Shown here one piece after another: positions 55,352 through 64,000 of a DNA stretch of 64,000 nt. The notes beneath the pieces were generated by a model. That model searched no databases. It was not told where the DNA came from and saw only the letters and a list, made by a program, of their open reading frames with translations. The DNA comes from Leptospiraceae bacterium (GTDB lineage Bacteria; Spirochaetota; Leptospiria; Leptospirales; Leptospiraceae): positions 186,001 through 250,000 of the forward strand of contig JACKPB010000006.1 of the NCBI GenBank assembly GCA_024233875.1, written 5' to 3'. Numbering within the stretch: position 1 is the first letter of the stretch; every line of letters starts with the position of its first letter. The position numbers and the translations under genes were made by a program.

Positions 55352-55763
55352 CTCTAAGGTTTGCGAGAGAAATGATAATTTTAAATAATTGAACTTGCTT
55401 ATTAATCTATTAGTAATAGAATAATTCTAAAAAACTATTATTTTCTTTCCATCTCTCTAAATAAGGAAAGTTTTTAAGGATTTTTTAAAACATCAAGGAC
55501 AAAACAAATAATCATGAATTTGTTTCATAAAAGTTTTTGGGATTCCCTGACTTTTTTCAAGAATAGGGGTGATACAAATTTTCTTTTTTCCGGGACAAAC
55601 TTATAAAATCCGAAATTCAAATGAGTTCTGGTTAAGAAGTGAGGTAATGAATTGAAAGACTTAAACTAGATTTTAGAATTAGAAATGACTTAGCTTAGAA
55701 AACTTCTTGAAGTATTTCTCATTAAGATATCTTTGTTTCATACATTAATATGGGGACAATTTC
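55352..55763. other. Intergenic region upstream of the copper cluster
   Basis: About 410 bp between the divergent kinase and the copper cluster. AT-rich; no gene or repeat seen. Promoters of both units should lie here. Confidence 0.4.
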
Positions 55764-57722
55764 ATGCTTTTCTTTCAAAAACTTGCATTCTTGCTGATTC
55801 TGATTCTTTTTTCCTGTGGGGGAGATGGATCCGGAGAAGAAGAAGGGGTATATCAGGTCAAAATGTTTGACAATGTTTTTGTCCCACCTTTAGCCAACCC
55901 CCCCATTGGCGGAAAAGTACGTTTTATCAATATTGGTAACAACCCACACAATGCCATAGCAACCGATAAATCCTGGAGCACAGAACCGATTTACGGAGAT
56001 CTGGCAATTCCGCATGGGAAATTTGTCGATATTAGTTTTCCTGAAGAAGGCTCCTTTCCCTATTATTGCTCCTTTCATGCATCGCCCGACGGAAAACTGG
56101 GAATGGTAGGAAAGGTAGTCGTGGGAAATCAAACTCTTTCTTCACCTGAGGAAGATTTCAAGAGGAAGCCGGTTTCTACCTGGACAGGGAAAACCCGTCT
56201 TGTTCCCCGTGAGTACCCGAATATTCAAAATGCGGTAGACTCTGCCTCTCCGGGCGATCTCATCCTGATTGCAGATGGGATTTACAAAGAAGAAGTGATT
56301 GTGACGACACCATCTCTAATTTTAAGAGGAAACTCCAGATCCGGAGTGATCATTGATGGGGAGTTTTTGAGGGGAAATGGAATCATGGTAGTCGGAGCGG
56401 ATGGAGTCACTGTCGAAAATATGACATTTAGAAATCATACTTTAAATGGTGTCTACTGGACCGGGGTAAACGGTTATCGCGGATCTTACCTCACTGCTTA
56501 CAATAATGGAGACTATGGAATCTATGCTTTTGATTCTGTAGATGGAGTTTTAGAACATTCTTATGCTTCGGGATCTCCTGATTCAGGAATTTATATCGGA
56601 CAATGCTACCCCTGTGATGCCATCATCTACAATGTGATTGCAGAGAACAATGCTCTGGGGTATTCGGGGACAAATTCCGGAGGAAATCTATTCATTCTCA
56701 GTTCTGTTTGGAGAAATAATTTTATCGGGATTGCACCTAACTCTTTAGACAGAGAACTCCTTCCTCCGGAAAGGGAAACCACCGTTCTGTACAATCTGGT
56801 CTATGAAAATAATAATATGAATGCTCCCAGTCATAAATTAGAATTTCCATCAATAGGAAATGGAATCTCTCTCCTCGGTGGGATCCGGAATCGTGTTGAG
56901 AAGAATGTAGTTCTGGGTCATAAAAACTATGGAATCAGTTCAGCTCCAAATCTGGATGAAAAATTATGGTTGGGGAATTCAAATGTAATACGGGACAATA
57001 TTGTCCTGGACTCGGGTAGGGGAGACATTGCCCTGATGGGACCTGTGAGTTTTGGAAATTGTTTTGAAAACAATAAATACAATCATTCTTCGCCTGTTCT
57101 TCTGGAAGTATTTCAAAGCTGCAATGGACTGCGATATCCTTGGGTAGGAGACCTTTCCTCAACTCTCGGAATGTTCTCTCTTTTCATTCAGGTAAATAAT
57201 GGAGATTTTGCCAGAGTCTCTTACAAAAATCAACCCATACCTCCCGACCAACCAGAAATGAGCACAGAAGAGAAAACTGTGATTGAACCGGCTCTTGGGG
57301 TTTTTGAGAAGAGAAAGTTTTTAATAGAAAAAGCCGAATTTCCCAAGGAAACAAATGAAAAAATCCAATTCTACAAAAGTAAGATCTATGATGTTTCCGG
57401 ACCTCTCAAGATTCATTTCCCTACAACATTCATGACTTTTCTTTTTTATTGGATACTCTACCTTTTGCCCTTCGGACTCTACTCTGCCTGGACGGGTACA
57501 GCGATTCTGGATATCGTGAAGAGGTTCAATGAAGAGACATGGGTTTTGTTTTGGTTTCCTGCAATTTTATTCTTACCGTATTTGGGTAGTTTGATGTATC
57601 ACTATATGGCTCCTTCTAAATTGAGAACTCCCGTGAAAAATACGATGATTTTAGGAGGAATTTTTACAATTCTTCTCCTCCTCGTCTATTCAGTTTATGG
57701 TTTAATCAATGTCAGTAATTAA
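55764..57722 (+). CDS. Cupredoxin-NosD-like lipoprotein with membrane domain
   Basis: A 652-residue lipoprotein of unusual architecture. The signal peptide ends in LFSC (lipidated cysteine about 18). A cupredoxin domain follows (about 27-122) with type 1 copper ligands H62, C102, H105 and M114. Residues of about 140-470 form a right-handed beta-helix like NosD/CASH proteins (YPNIQNAVDSASPGDLILIADG, then repeated strands such as GVTVENMTFRNHTLNG). The C-terminal 100 residues contain three hydrophobic segments. NosD is known in nitrous oxide reductase maturation, but no nosZ is in this window. It is the first gene of the copper cluster and may handle or receive copper in the periplasm. Confidence 0.75.
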   Translation: MLFFQKLAFLLILILFSCGGDGSGEEEGVYQVKMFDNVFVPPLANPPIGGKVRFINIGNNPHNAIATDKSWSTEPIYGDLAIPHGKFVDISFPEEGSFPYYCSFHASPDGKLGMVGKVVVGNQTLSSPEEDFKRKPVSTWTGKTRLVPREYPNIQNAVDSASPGDLILIADGIYKEEVIVTTPSLILRGNSRSGVIIDGEFLRGNGIMVVGADGVTVENMTFRNHTLNGVYWTGVNGYRGSYLTAYNNGDYGIYAFDSVDGVLEHSYASGSPDSGIYIGQCYPCDAIIYNVIAENNALGYSGTNSGGNLFILSSVWRNNFIGIAPNSLDRELLPPERETTVLYNLVYENNNMNAPSHKLEFPSIGNGISLLGGIRNRVEKNVVLGHKNYGISSAPNLDEKLWLGNSNVIRDNIVLDSGRGDIALMGPVSFGNCFENNKYNHSSPVLLEVFQSCNGLRYPWVGDLSSTLGMFSLFIQVNNGDFARVSYKNQPIPPDQPEMSTEEKTVIEPALGVFEKRKFLIEKAEFPKETNEKIQFYKSKIYDVSGPLKIHFPTTFMTFLFYWILYLLPFGLYSAWTGTAILDIVKRFNEETWVLFWFPAILFLPYLGSLMYHYMAPSKLRTPVKNTMILGGIFTILLLLVYSVYGLINVSN

Positions 57723-57737
57723 TGTAATGAGGTAATT

Positions 57738-58046
57738 ATGGAATCAGTTAAATCCCCCGGGTTTCTTTTGTATCTTTCTTATTTTTATGCATATTTTTTA
57801 CCTATGATTTTATATGTTCTTTGGACTCCACTTTCCATTTATGAATTGGGGCAGAGAAATGATTTGTCATACAATAAATTGATGACCTGGACGATGATCA
57901 TTGTTCTTTTTCCCTGGGTAGGATCAATCGCGTATTTTTTTTCCGGGTTGTCAGGCTATTCCAAACGATTACGAATCCTATTGATCATACCCGGTCTGGT
58001 TCTGACAATTTTATTTGTTTTGATTTCCACTCTTACGTCCACCTGA
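57738..58046 (+). CDS. Three-helix membrane protein of the copper cluster
   Basis: A 102-residue membrane protein with three hydrophobic segments (about 10-33, 49-68 and 77-99). The middle block IIVLFPWVGSIAYFF with the surrounding pattern is similar to the C-terminal membrane domain of the preceding lipoprotein (FPAILFLPYLGSLMYHY). This suggests a shared origin and perhaps a PLDc_N-like fold. Function unknown. A good ribosome site (GAGGTAATT) precedes the ATG; it lies 15 bp after the preceding gene and 7 bp before the oxidase. Confidence 0.6.
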   Translation: MESVKSPGFLLYLSYFYAYFLPMILYVLWTPLSIYELGQRNDLSYNKLMTWTMIIVLFPWVGSIAYFFSGLSGYSKRLRILLIIPGLVLTILFVLISTLTST

Positions 58047-58053
58047 GAGGCGA

Positions 58054-59073
58054 ATGAAGAGAAAAGATTTTCTTGGCTGGCTCGGTTTGGGATCAGCATT
58101 CTTTGGAACCGGATATTGGTTTTCCCGTCAAAATAAGAATCCAAATTCAGAGGAGATCTGTGTTACTCCTGTAAGAAGTCAATCCTATTCCGGTTTGTCT
58201 CCCGTAGGCAATCCGGAGACTTCAGCTTTTCTCCACAATTCTTATGGAGGTATGTATCACGCTCCAATGACAATCCGGGAGAGTTATGGGGATAGATTTT
58301 ATTTTCCTCCGGATTGGCAATCCGATGAAACTAAGAATTTCAAAGTCTCTCTCTATCCTATGAATCTATCTATTGCTAATAATATAACTTATCCGGCATG
58401 GACTTATGATGGTTTGGCACCCGGTCCTATTTTTAGAAAAAAAGAAGGTGATATTTTGAACTTTCATTTTGAAAACAAAAGTAGCGATCCGCATTCTCTC
58501 CACTTTCATGGAAATCATGATCCTGCCTTTGATGGTTGGACAGGAGTTCCGCCTTTTGGAAATATAGATTATACTATAGAATGTGATCCTGTAGGAATTT
58601 TACCTTACCACTGTCATGTGCCACCACTCGCCCAACATATATCAAAGGGACTTTATGGATGTCTTCTTGTGGATCCCATTCGGAAAAGAAAGAAAGCACA
58701 TGAGTATGTACTCATTCTATCGGGTTGGGATTTAGAAGGAAAAGGAAAGAATGATCTCTATACCTGGAATGGGATTGCAGGATTTTATGATCGCTATCCT
58801 ATTAAAGTACCTGTTGGTGAGACTGTGAGATTTTATATTGTCAATATGGTTGAATATGATCCGATAATGACATTCCATTTGCATTCTAAAACTTTTGATA
58901 TTTATCGTTCGGGAGGAGAGTTTGTGTCGGATCATTCGGATGTAGTCAGTTTGGGACAGACAGAAAGAGTGATGATTGAGTTTACATTAAAAAAACGCGG
59001 TCGCTATATGTTTCATCCCCACCAATCTTATATGGCTGAAAGAGGTGCGATGGGTTGGGTCGTTGGGATATGA
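58054..59073 (+). CDS. Two-domain multicopper oxidase
   Basis: A 339-residue exported copper enzyme with an N-terminal hydrophobic segment (about 6-22; KRKDFLGWLGLG, without the twin-arginine motif). It has two cupredoxin domains. All copper motifs are present: LHFHG (H150, H152), YHCHVPPLAQHISKGLYG (H186, C187, H188, H195), FHLH (H275, H277) and MFHPHQSYMAERGAMG (H321, H323). The arrangement fits a two-domain multicopper oxidase with type 1 copper in domain 1; a NirK-like nitrite reductase is less likely because HCH and HPH pairs point to a trinuclear centre. The substrate is unknown. It is followed directly by Sco (ATGA overlap). Confidence 0.82.
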   Translation: MKRKDFLGWLGLGSAFFGTGYWFSRQNKNPNSEEICVTPVRSQSYSGLSPVGNPETSAFLHNSYGGMYHAPMTIRESYGDRFYFPPDWQSDETKNFKVSLYPMNLSIANNITYPAWTYDGLAPGPIFRKKEGDILNFHFENKSSDPHSLHFHGNHDPAFDGWTGVPPFGNIDYTIECDPVGILPYHCHVPPLAQHISKGLYGCLLVDPIRKRKKAHEYVLILSGWDLEGKGKNDLYTWNGIAGFYDRYPIKVPVGETVRFYIVNMVEYDPIMTFHLHSKTFDIYRSGGEFVSDHSDVVSLGQTERVMIEFTLKKRGRYMFHPHQSYMAERGAMGWVVGI

Positions 59074-59627
59074 AACTAATATTCTTTTTTTGGATAAGCT
59101 TATATATTTTGACCTGTTCCGGGAATTCCGGAATAGAAACAATTCCATTTGAAGATTGGAAACATCTAAATCTGGTAGATCAAAATAGTAAATTGGTGAA
59201 TCTATATGAATTGAAAAATACTCCTACGATTTTTTATTTTGGATACTCACATTGTCCTGATATGTGCCCTATGGCATTGTCCTCACTTTCCACAGTGATG
59301 AAGAAATTTCAAAACAAAAGATTTAGAGCAATTTTTATTTCCCTCGATCCAGAAAGAGATGATCCGGGTCTTTTGAAAAGATATTCTCTTCAATTCTCCA
59401 TACCCTCCTTTCTAGCTCTGACAGGAGATTACAGGACGATTTCAGAAATTGGAAGATCGTTTGGAATTAGGTCAACCAAACAAAACCATGATGGTGGATA
59501 CACTTTGGATCATACAAATGTCCTGATTCTAATCGATAGCAATTCAAGAATTCTCGCCAGATATCCGGGAAATACATCTCCGGAAACTCTCATCAAAGAA
59601 ATCGAAACAAAAGTCAATCCAAAGTAA
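59070..59627 (+). CDS. SCO1/SenC copper chaperone lipoprotein
   Basis: A 185-residue thioredoxin-fold copper-binding protein that delivers copper to respiratory or other copper enzymes. Copper ligands are C62 and C66 in SHCPDMCP and H148 in TLDHTN. The signal peptide ends with a lipobox (ILTC, cysteine about 16). The frame is open further upstream, but the ATG at 59070 fits the signal peptide and overlaps the multicopper oxidase stop by 4 bases. As last gene of the cluster it probably loads copper into the multicopper oxidase or the cupredoxin protein. Confidence 0.9.
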   Translation: MKLIFFFWISLYILTCSGNSGIETIPFEDWKHLNLVDQNSKLVNLYELKNTPTIFYFGYSHCPDMCPMALSSLSTVMKKFQNKRFRAIFISLDPERDDPGLLKRYSLQFSIPSFLALTGDYRTISEIGRSFGIRSTKQNHDGGYTLDHTNVLILIDSNSRILARYPGNTSPETLIKEIETKVNPK

Positions 59628-59637
59628 GATATCCGGC

Positions 59638-62600
59638 TCAGTCTGATTTTACCTTGATGAGGAAGGCATCCTTCCCGCCTTGATTTTTTCTCCGGAATAA
59701 ATCTCCTGCTGTGGAGCCATAGAGGACAATGTTCCCTTCATAGTCAATGAGGGAACCTGTAATACTTTCCTCTTCATTGCTACCGGTTTGAAATGTCCAA
59801 AATCTTTTTCCTTCTTTGTTCAACTTCATTAGGAAAATATCATTTTTCCCTTCGAAGAAATTTCTATTTCCATGGAGATTTCCATTTGTAGTACCAGAAA
59901 TAAATAAACTACCGGAGGTGTCGAAACTAAGGTGGGTAGGTATGTCCTCTTTATCCGATGAGAATGATTTTCTCCACTCCGGAGTGAGTTTTTTCCCTGA
60001 ATATTTTGTGAGATAGAATCCACCATTTGCCCTATCCTTACTTATACCGTAGTAGGAAAGTCCATCGTCGGTGATGAATGAGACTGTATTTTTTGATAAA
60101 GAGATACTTTGTTTGCTTTCTTTCTTTTTTTCCAAATCAAAACTATAGGCATACTTTCCGGAATAATAAACCACACTGTCTCTGTAGTACAATCCTGAAG
60201 GAGATTCACTGATTTTGTGTTTGGAAACTTCGGAACCATCTTCCGGAGAAATAAAATGAAAGTAGTTCTTCTTAGAAAATCTTGTACCAACCAGGATCTC
60301 ACCGGAATTTAAAAGTGTAAGAGAACTCAATTCTGTGTTTTTGCAGGCTCTTTTTTCTCCGAAAGAACGGGACCAGATTTCTTCAAATCCGGGTGAAAGT
60401 TTTCTCGCATAGATCGTCAGATTCTCATCTTTTTTGCATTTGTCTACCGTCTTACCATCCAGAGTCCCGGGTGCTATCCCCAGAACATAAATGTTTTCAG
60501 AACTATCCACGGAGAGGAGGGATCCCATGTCCAGATCTAAAGATTGAATGACCTTCCCGCTCCAATCGGTTTTCATTAACTTTCTTGAGGATGGATTGGT
60601 CAGAAGGATATAAACATTGCCCATCGGACTAATCGCAATGCTTTCGATGGTATCATCTTCTGATGTATTAGGCAATTCTACCTGATATTTATGAATCCTA
60701 TCCGAAACTGAATTGGAACTGAGGTAGTCCTGAAACTCATCTCTAGAGAGATCAAAGGAAGACTTTCCTGATTTGTTTTCTATCATAGGATTGGCACTAT
60801 GATTCAAGAGCAATTCGGAAGCCTGAAGAGTGGCGACCATATCTTTTCCGTCTCTGGATTGAACAGCCAGATGAAGTGGGGTGTCTCCCATTCCGTTTTT
60901 CACATTAGGATCTGCGCCGGATTCCAAAAGAGTTTCTAAAATATCTGATAAGTCCTTATTCTTCAATCTATCAAATCCTGCCGCCAGGATTGTCTTGTGA
61001 AGAGGGGTATTTCCATTGGGATCTTTTCCTGATGGATCTGCACCTTTTTCGATTAAGAATTGAATGAGCTTATTATTCTTTCTGTTGATGGCATAAGCGA
61101 GGGGGGTATTCCCATACTTATTGGATGCATTGATATTGGCATTTTTGGCCAGTAGTAATTCAATGATATCGAAAGCAATTTTTTGATTTGCGAATGCATC
61201 GACTTTACAGGCTTCTAAGATAAGGGGGTTTCCAAAACTATTTTTAATTTCTGTATTAGCTCCGGCATTCAGGAGAGACTTAATGTTGTCTTTATCTAGT
61301 TGTGATACAGAAACTGAGAGTGGTGTATCACCATTAGAATTGGGAAGGTTTACATCTGCTCCATTTTTGATTAAGTAGTTGACAAGAGAATGATACCTTC
61401 CCCTGGAGGCGCCCATAATAGGTGTATCACCATTCTCTCCGCGTATATTGACATCCATATTCTTAGATAGAAGAAGGGAAACGGATTTGGATTTACCCAT
61501 GTTGGCTGCTATGTTCAAATAGGAATTGGCACCAACTTTGATTTCAAAATTAGCTCCTTTCGAAATGAGAAGATTGCTTATGCTCTCATTATCCCTTTCT
61601 ATGTATTCCTGAAGTAATTTCTTTTTTTCTGAGGAGTTTTGTGAAATTGAATTGCCGGTATCTATATTTACATTTGCTCCTGCTTCCACCAGAGCAGTGA
61701 ACATTTTCAAATTGGCTGAATTGTAAGTTTTCAATAGGGATTCATGAGAAAGCAAGAGTAATGGCTTCCCATTTTTATCAGGAACATTTAGGTCTACTCC
61801 GGACTTTGCCAGTGGAGCTAAAAATTGATAGTATCCTTTCTGAACGATAACTTCTATGAGTTTGATTCCTTCTGAATTGGATACATTCGGATTGGCTCCG
61901 GCCTTGATCAAACTATCTACCAGGGCTGTCTTGGAAAGGAGGACGGCTTTCATCAGAGGAGTGTTCCCTTCTGAATCCGGATTGTCTATGATCGGTTTCT
62001 GAGTAAGTAGCACTTTCAAGTTGGTCAGATCATTGTTCTCAATGATTGTATGAATGATCGGAACTCCATAAGTGTTCGCATCTGCAGAAGCGCCGGATTC
62101 CAAAAGGAGTTTAAAAATTTTAAAATTCTTATTCTTGTAGGCAAACTCCAGGGGAGAGTCTGTAAAAGATGCTAGATTTGGATTGGCTCCGAGTTTGAGA
62201 AGTTCTCTGGTATTATTGGTTTGGTTGGCACGTATAGATTCCATAAGTGGAGTCGATCCGGCATTGTTTTTGGCATTCAAATCCAAGCCTGATTCTACCA
62301 TTGTCTTTAAGAACTTTTCCAATTTTGAGATGGCTGCAATGTGGAGGAGGCTATTGCCATCTCTATCTACCCTGTTCTTATCTGAACTGAGAGGCCAGAG
62401 AATATTTAAAATGCTCTGATTGCTCTTTGATACTGAAATCATAAGAGGTGTCATACCGGATATATTAGATGAATCTATCAAAATAGGTAAATCTTTAACA
62501 AGAGAGGAAACGTATTTTGAATCTCCATTCAGAACTGCAATATGCAAAAGATTATTTCCTTCTGAATTGGTAGCCCCGGGTTCTGCTCCTGCTGTGATGA

Positions 62601-63126
62601 GTTCTTTGATTGTGGACGTTTGTTTCTTCTCATAAGCAAGTAGGATGGGAGGGGTACCATCCGAGTTTTTCAGGTTTAGATCGGGAGATTTTGTTAGTAA
62701 CCAGGATATGAATTTTGAATTTTTGTTTTGAATCGCCAGATGCAGTGGGGCAGAACCGCTTGTGTTGGGCAGATTTAAAAAATCGGAAATCCCACCTTTG
62801 GAGTATAGATCTTCAGCCAATTTCGTTTCTCCCCAAATGGAGAGAAGATGGAGAGCAGAGTTCTTTTCATTGTTCTGATAACTAAAATTGATATCCAGAC
62901 TCATCAAATAGTTAATTAATTTGATATTTTTCTTTTTCAGAGCCAGAAAGAATATGGAGTCACTGTTTTCATCCTGAGTATTCGGATCGGCTCCGGATTC
63001 AATCGCTTTCTGAACGAGGGGAAGTGAACCCCTCTTTACAGCAAGAAGAAGATCATCCGATGGATCGGCATGAATGGATAAAGTGGAGAAGAGGAGGATG
63101 AGAGTAGGAAGAATTCGTAGTTTCAT
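59638..63126 (-). CDS. Giant exported ankyrin-repeat protein with C-terminal propeller
   Basis: A 1162-residue protein with a signal peptide (MKLRILPTLILLFSTLSIHA, then DPSDD). About 23 ankyrin repeats of 33 residues follow (residues about 23-810; for example GNTPLAYAINRKNNKLIQFL and GDTPLHLAVQSRDGKDM). The last 340 residues form beta-strand repeats of the SBBP/propeller type (ISPMGNVYILL, DTSGSLFISGTTNGNLHG, YEGNIVLYGSTAGDL). Ankyrin domains are usually cytoplasmic; exported ones are less usual. The start at 63126 overlaps the M23 peptidase stop by 4 bases (ATGA); the frame stays open to 63180. It probably works in the periplasm or on the surface, as a binding scaffold. Confidence 0.85.
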   Translation of the reverse strand: MKLRILPTLILLFSTLSIHADPSDDLLLAVKRGSLPLVQKAIESGADPNTQDENSDSIFFLALKKKNIKLINYLMSLDINFSYQNNEKNSALHLLSIWGETKLAEDLYSKGGISDFLNLPNTSGSAPLHLAIQNKNSKFISWLLTKSPDLNLKNSDGTPPILLAYEKKQTSTIKELITAGAEPGATNSEGNNLLHIAVLNGDSKYVSSLVKDLPILIDSSNISGMTPLMISVSKSNQSILNILWPLSSDKNRVDRDGNSLLHIAAISKLEKFLKTMVESGLDLNAKNNAGSTPLMESIRANQTNNTRELLKLGANPNLASFTDSPLEFAYKNKNFKIFKLLLESGASADANTYGVPIIHTIIENNDLTNLKVLLTQKPIIDNPDSEGNTPLMKAVLLSKTALVDSLIKAGANPNVSNSEGIKLIEVIVQKGYYQFLAPLAKSGVDLNVPDKNGKPLLLLSHESLLKTYNSANLKMFTALVEAGANVNIDTGNSISQNSSEKKKLLQEYIERDNESISNLLISKGANFEIKVGANSYLNIAANMGKSKSVSLLLSKNMDVNIRGENGDTPIMGASRGRYHSLVNYLIKNGADVNLPNSNGDTPLSVSVSQLDKDNIKSLLNAGANTEIKNSFGNPLILEACKVDAFANQKIAFDIIELLLAKNANINASNKYGNTPLAYAINRKNNKLIQFLIEKGADPSGKDPNGNTPLHKTILAAGFDRLKNKDLSDILETLLESGADPNVKNGMGDTPLHLAVQSRDGKDMVATLQASELLLNHSANPMIENKSGKSSFDLSRDEFQDYLSSNSVSDRIHKYQVELPNTSEDDTIESIAISPMGNVYILLTNPSSRKLMKTDWSGKVIQSLDLDMGSLLSVDSSENIYVLGIAPGTLDGKTVDKCKKDENLTIYARKLSPGFEEIWSRSFGEKRACKNTELSSLTLLNSGEILVGTRFSKKNYFHFISPEDGSEVSKHKISESPSGLYYRDSVVYYSGKYAYSFDLEKKKESKQSISLSKNTVSFITDDGLSYYGISKDRANGGFYLTKYSGKKLTPEWRKSFSSDKEDIPTHLSFDTSGSLFISGTTNGNLHGNRNFFEGKNDIFLMKLNKEGKRFWTFQTGSNEEESITGSLIDYEGNIVLYGSTAGDLFRRKNQGGKDAFLIKVKSD

Positions 63127-64000
63127 TCGTCTACTCCGGGAAGGGGAATGTAGTGACCCGGATCTAGATATTGTTTCCACATTCCGGTTCTCACCTCAAA
63201 GTGAAGATGGGGACCTGTAGATTTTCCTGTACTTCCTACTTCTCCTATCTTATCCCCGGCCCGTATCGCCTCATTTTGTTTGACTAAAAATTTTTGTTGG
63301 TGAGCGTAGTAGGTAACCAATCCATTGTCATGTTGAACAACGGTAAGATTTCCAAATGAAGTATTGGAACTCTGATGGATCACGACTCCATCACCCGCGG
63401 CGTAGATCGGTGAACCGAATCGCGCATAGGGATAAAGATCGATACCTGTATGTACGGTTCCTTTCTTTTTAGTCACGGGATCCACCCTCGGACCGAAGGG
63501 GCTTGTGATACGACTGTCACCCGGATCGGGACTTAGGGGATAGAGAAAAGGTTTGTCCAGTGAATCATTTAGTTTTTTTGAGATTTTTGTATCATAGAGA
63601 AAGGCCCCGAAGACCCAGCCTTTGGAGTCTCCATCATCGATTTTTACCCATTTGGATTGAAATCCGTTCATACTTTCTATTGTATTTGTAGTATCGATGA
63701 TTTTTACCGGATTACCGTGAGGCATTATTGAGACAACCGTACCGAATTTACTCGGTTCATCCCTGACGTGAAGATTGGATGCAATTGTGAATTTTGATTT
63801 CCCTACCGTTAGAGAATCCGGAGTTTCTGGAGTGTACACTTCAGTGCTTTCACGGATATCAGTTAGATATCCACTGAATACCCAACCTCCGATGCTATCT
63901 TTCTCAACATACGCCCATTTTGCAGACTTTCCATCAATATAATCATCTGTATCACTGAACTGAGAAACAGTGACTTCATCATCCCGATAAATTGAGGTCA
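63123..64000 (-). CDS. SH3-M23 metallopeptidase, 5' end beyond window
   Basis: A partial gene: the frame is open at the window edge, so its N-terminus is missing. The visible 292 codons hold two bacterial SH3 domains (one ending GGWVFSGYLTDIRE, the other GDSKGWVFGAFLYD) and an M23/LytM domain. The zinc site is intact: H and D in VHTGIDLYPY, and HLHFEVR. The segment VGSTGKSTGPHLHFE is the family signature. Such enzymes cleave peptidoglycan cross-bridges or act as activators. The last 4 bases overlap the ankyrin gene start (ATGA), so both are probably expressed together. A GTG at 63839 could be mistaken for a start, but the SH3 domain continues upstream of it. Confidence 0.9.
   Translation of the reverse strand, partial: TSIYRDDEVTVSQFSDTDDYIDGKSAKWAYVEKDSIGGWVFSGYLTDIRESTEVYTPETPDSLTVGKSKFTIASNLHVRDEPSKFGTVVSIMPHGNPVKIIDTTNTIESMNGFQSKWVKIDDGDSKGWVFGAFLYDTKISKKLNDSLDKPFLYPLSPDPGDSRITSPFGPRVDPVTKKKGTVHTGIDLYPYARFGSPIYAAGDGVVIHQSSNTSFGNLTVVQHDNGLVTYYAHQQKFLVKQNEAIRAGDKIGEVGSTGKSTGPHLHFEVRTGMWKQYLDPGHYIPLPGVDE

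Noticed and set aside
58054..59073. Copper nitrite reductase (NirK)
   Set aside because: The HCH, HLH and HPH histidine pairs are those of a trinuclear multicopper oxidase centre, not the NirK type 2 site.
55764..59627. Nitrous oxide reductase (nos) operon
   Set aside because: Only a NosD-like beta-helix and cupredoxin parts are present; nosZ, nosF, nosY and nosL are absent in the window.
1..64000. tRNA, rRNA or CRISPR arrays
   Set aside because: No tRNA-like T-loop sequence with matching acceptor stem, no rRNA-like block and no regularly spaced identical repeats were seen by eye.

Overview
The window is AT-rich chromosomal DNA, most consistent with a member of the genus Leptospira (spirochaetes). 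The reasons are the type of lipoproteins (two DUF1554 proteins with choice-of-anchor D repeats), a SemiSWEET half-transporter, a spirochaete-type DUF115/Maf-like protein, LpxD, large PAS/hybrid kinases, frequent TTG starts and short transcription units. The genus is an inference from gene content, not from a marker gene. There is no rRNA, tRNA, CRISPR array, prophage or intact insertion sequence that I could see.

Layout. 1-6.7 kb: prmA; a minus-strand trio (2Fe-2S ferredoxin, membrane protein, metallo-beta-lactamase hydrolase); a DUF115 protein; glycerate kinase; a MarR regulator. 6.7-8.2 kb: gene-poor DNA with two copies of a roughly 105-bp dispersed repeat (called R1 here). 8.2-17.8 kb: TPR protein, lpxD, sterol-desaturase-like enzyme, arsenite methyltransferase, J-domain protein with a STAS protein, YggU-like protein, SGNH-like protein, and a GT-C-type membrane protein. 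17.8-22.1 kb: two tandem paralogous surface lipoproteins. 22.5-27.5 kb: purM-murI-aminotransferase-dedA on the minus strand, divergent from folC. 27.5-31.2 kb: a repeat cluster, an alpha/beta hydrolase, a lipase-foldase gene and its secreted lipase. 31.6-35.6 kb: two tandem paralogous hybrid histidine kinases. 35.6-39.5 kb: repeat-rich DNA carrying an XRE regulator, SemiSWEET, a secreted protein and a lipoprotein. 39.5-42.1 kb: MFS exporter with a CYTH-like protein. 42.5-46.4 kb: a lipoprotein, two overlapping PLP trans-sulfuration enzymes and cysteine synthase. 46.7-51.4 kb: cyclic-nucleotide-binding protein, acyl-CoA dehydrogenase, trpB2. 51.5-55.4 kb: a 1296-residue multi-PAS hybrid kinase. 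55.8-59.6 kb: a four-gene copper cluster (cupredoxin/NosD-like lipoprotein, membrane protein, two-domain multicopper oxidase, Sco). 59.6-64 kb: a very large exported ankyrin/propeller protein translationally coupled to an SH3-M23 peptidase that runs off the window.

The most interesting points are: the tightly coupled copper cluster; the Lif-type foldase/lipase pair, unexpected in a spirochaete; two families of small intergenic repeats (R1, MITE-like with imperfect terminal inverted repeats; R2, with three successive hairpins), which sit next to each other at two loci; the paired hybrid kinases, which share a C-x12-C-x2-C linker and paired sensor-domain cysteines; and the CYTH-like protein next to the MFS exporter. 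No complete new defence system or mobile system was seen. All family names come from reading the proteins, not from database searches.
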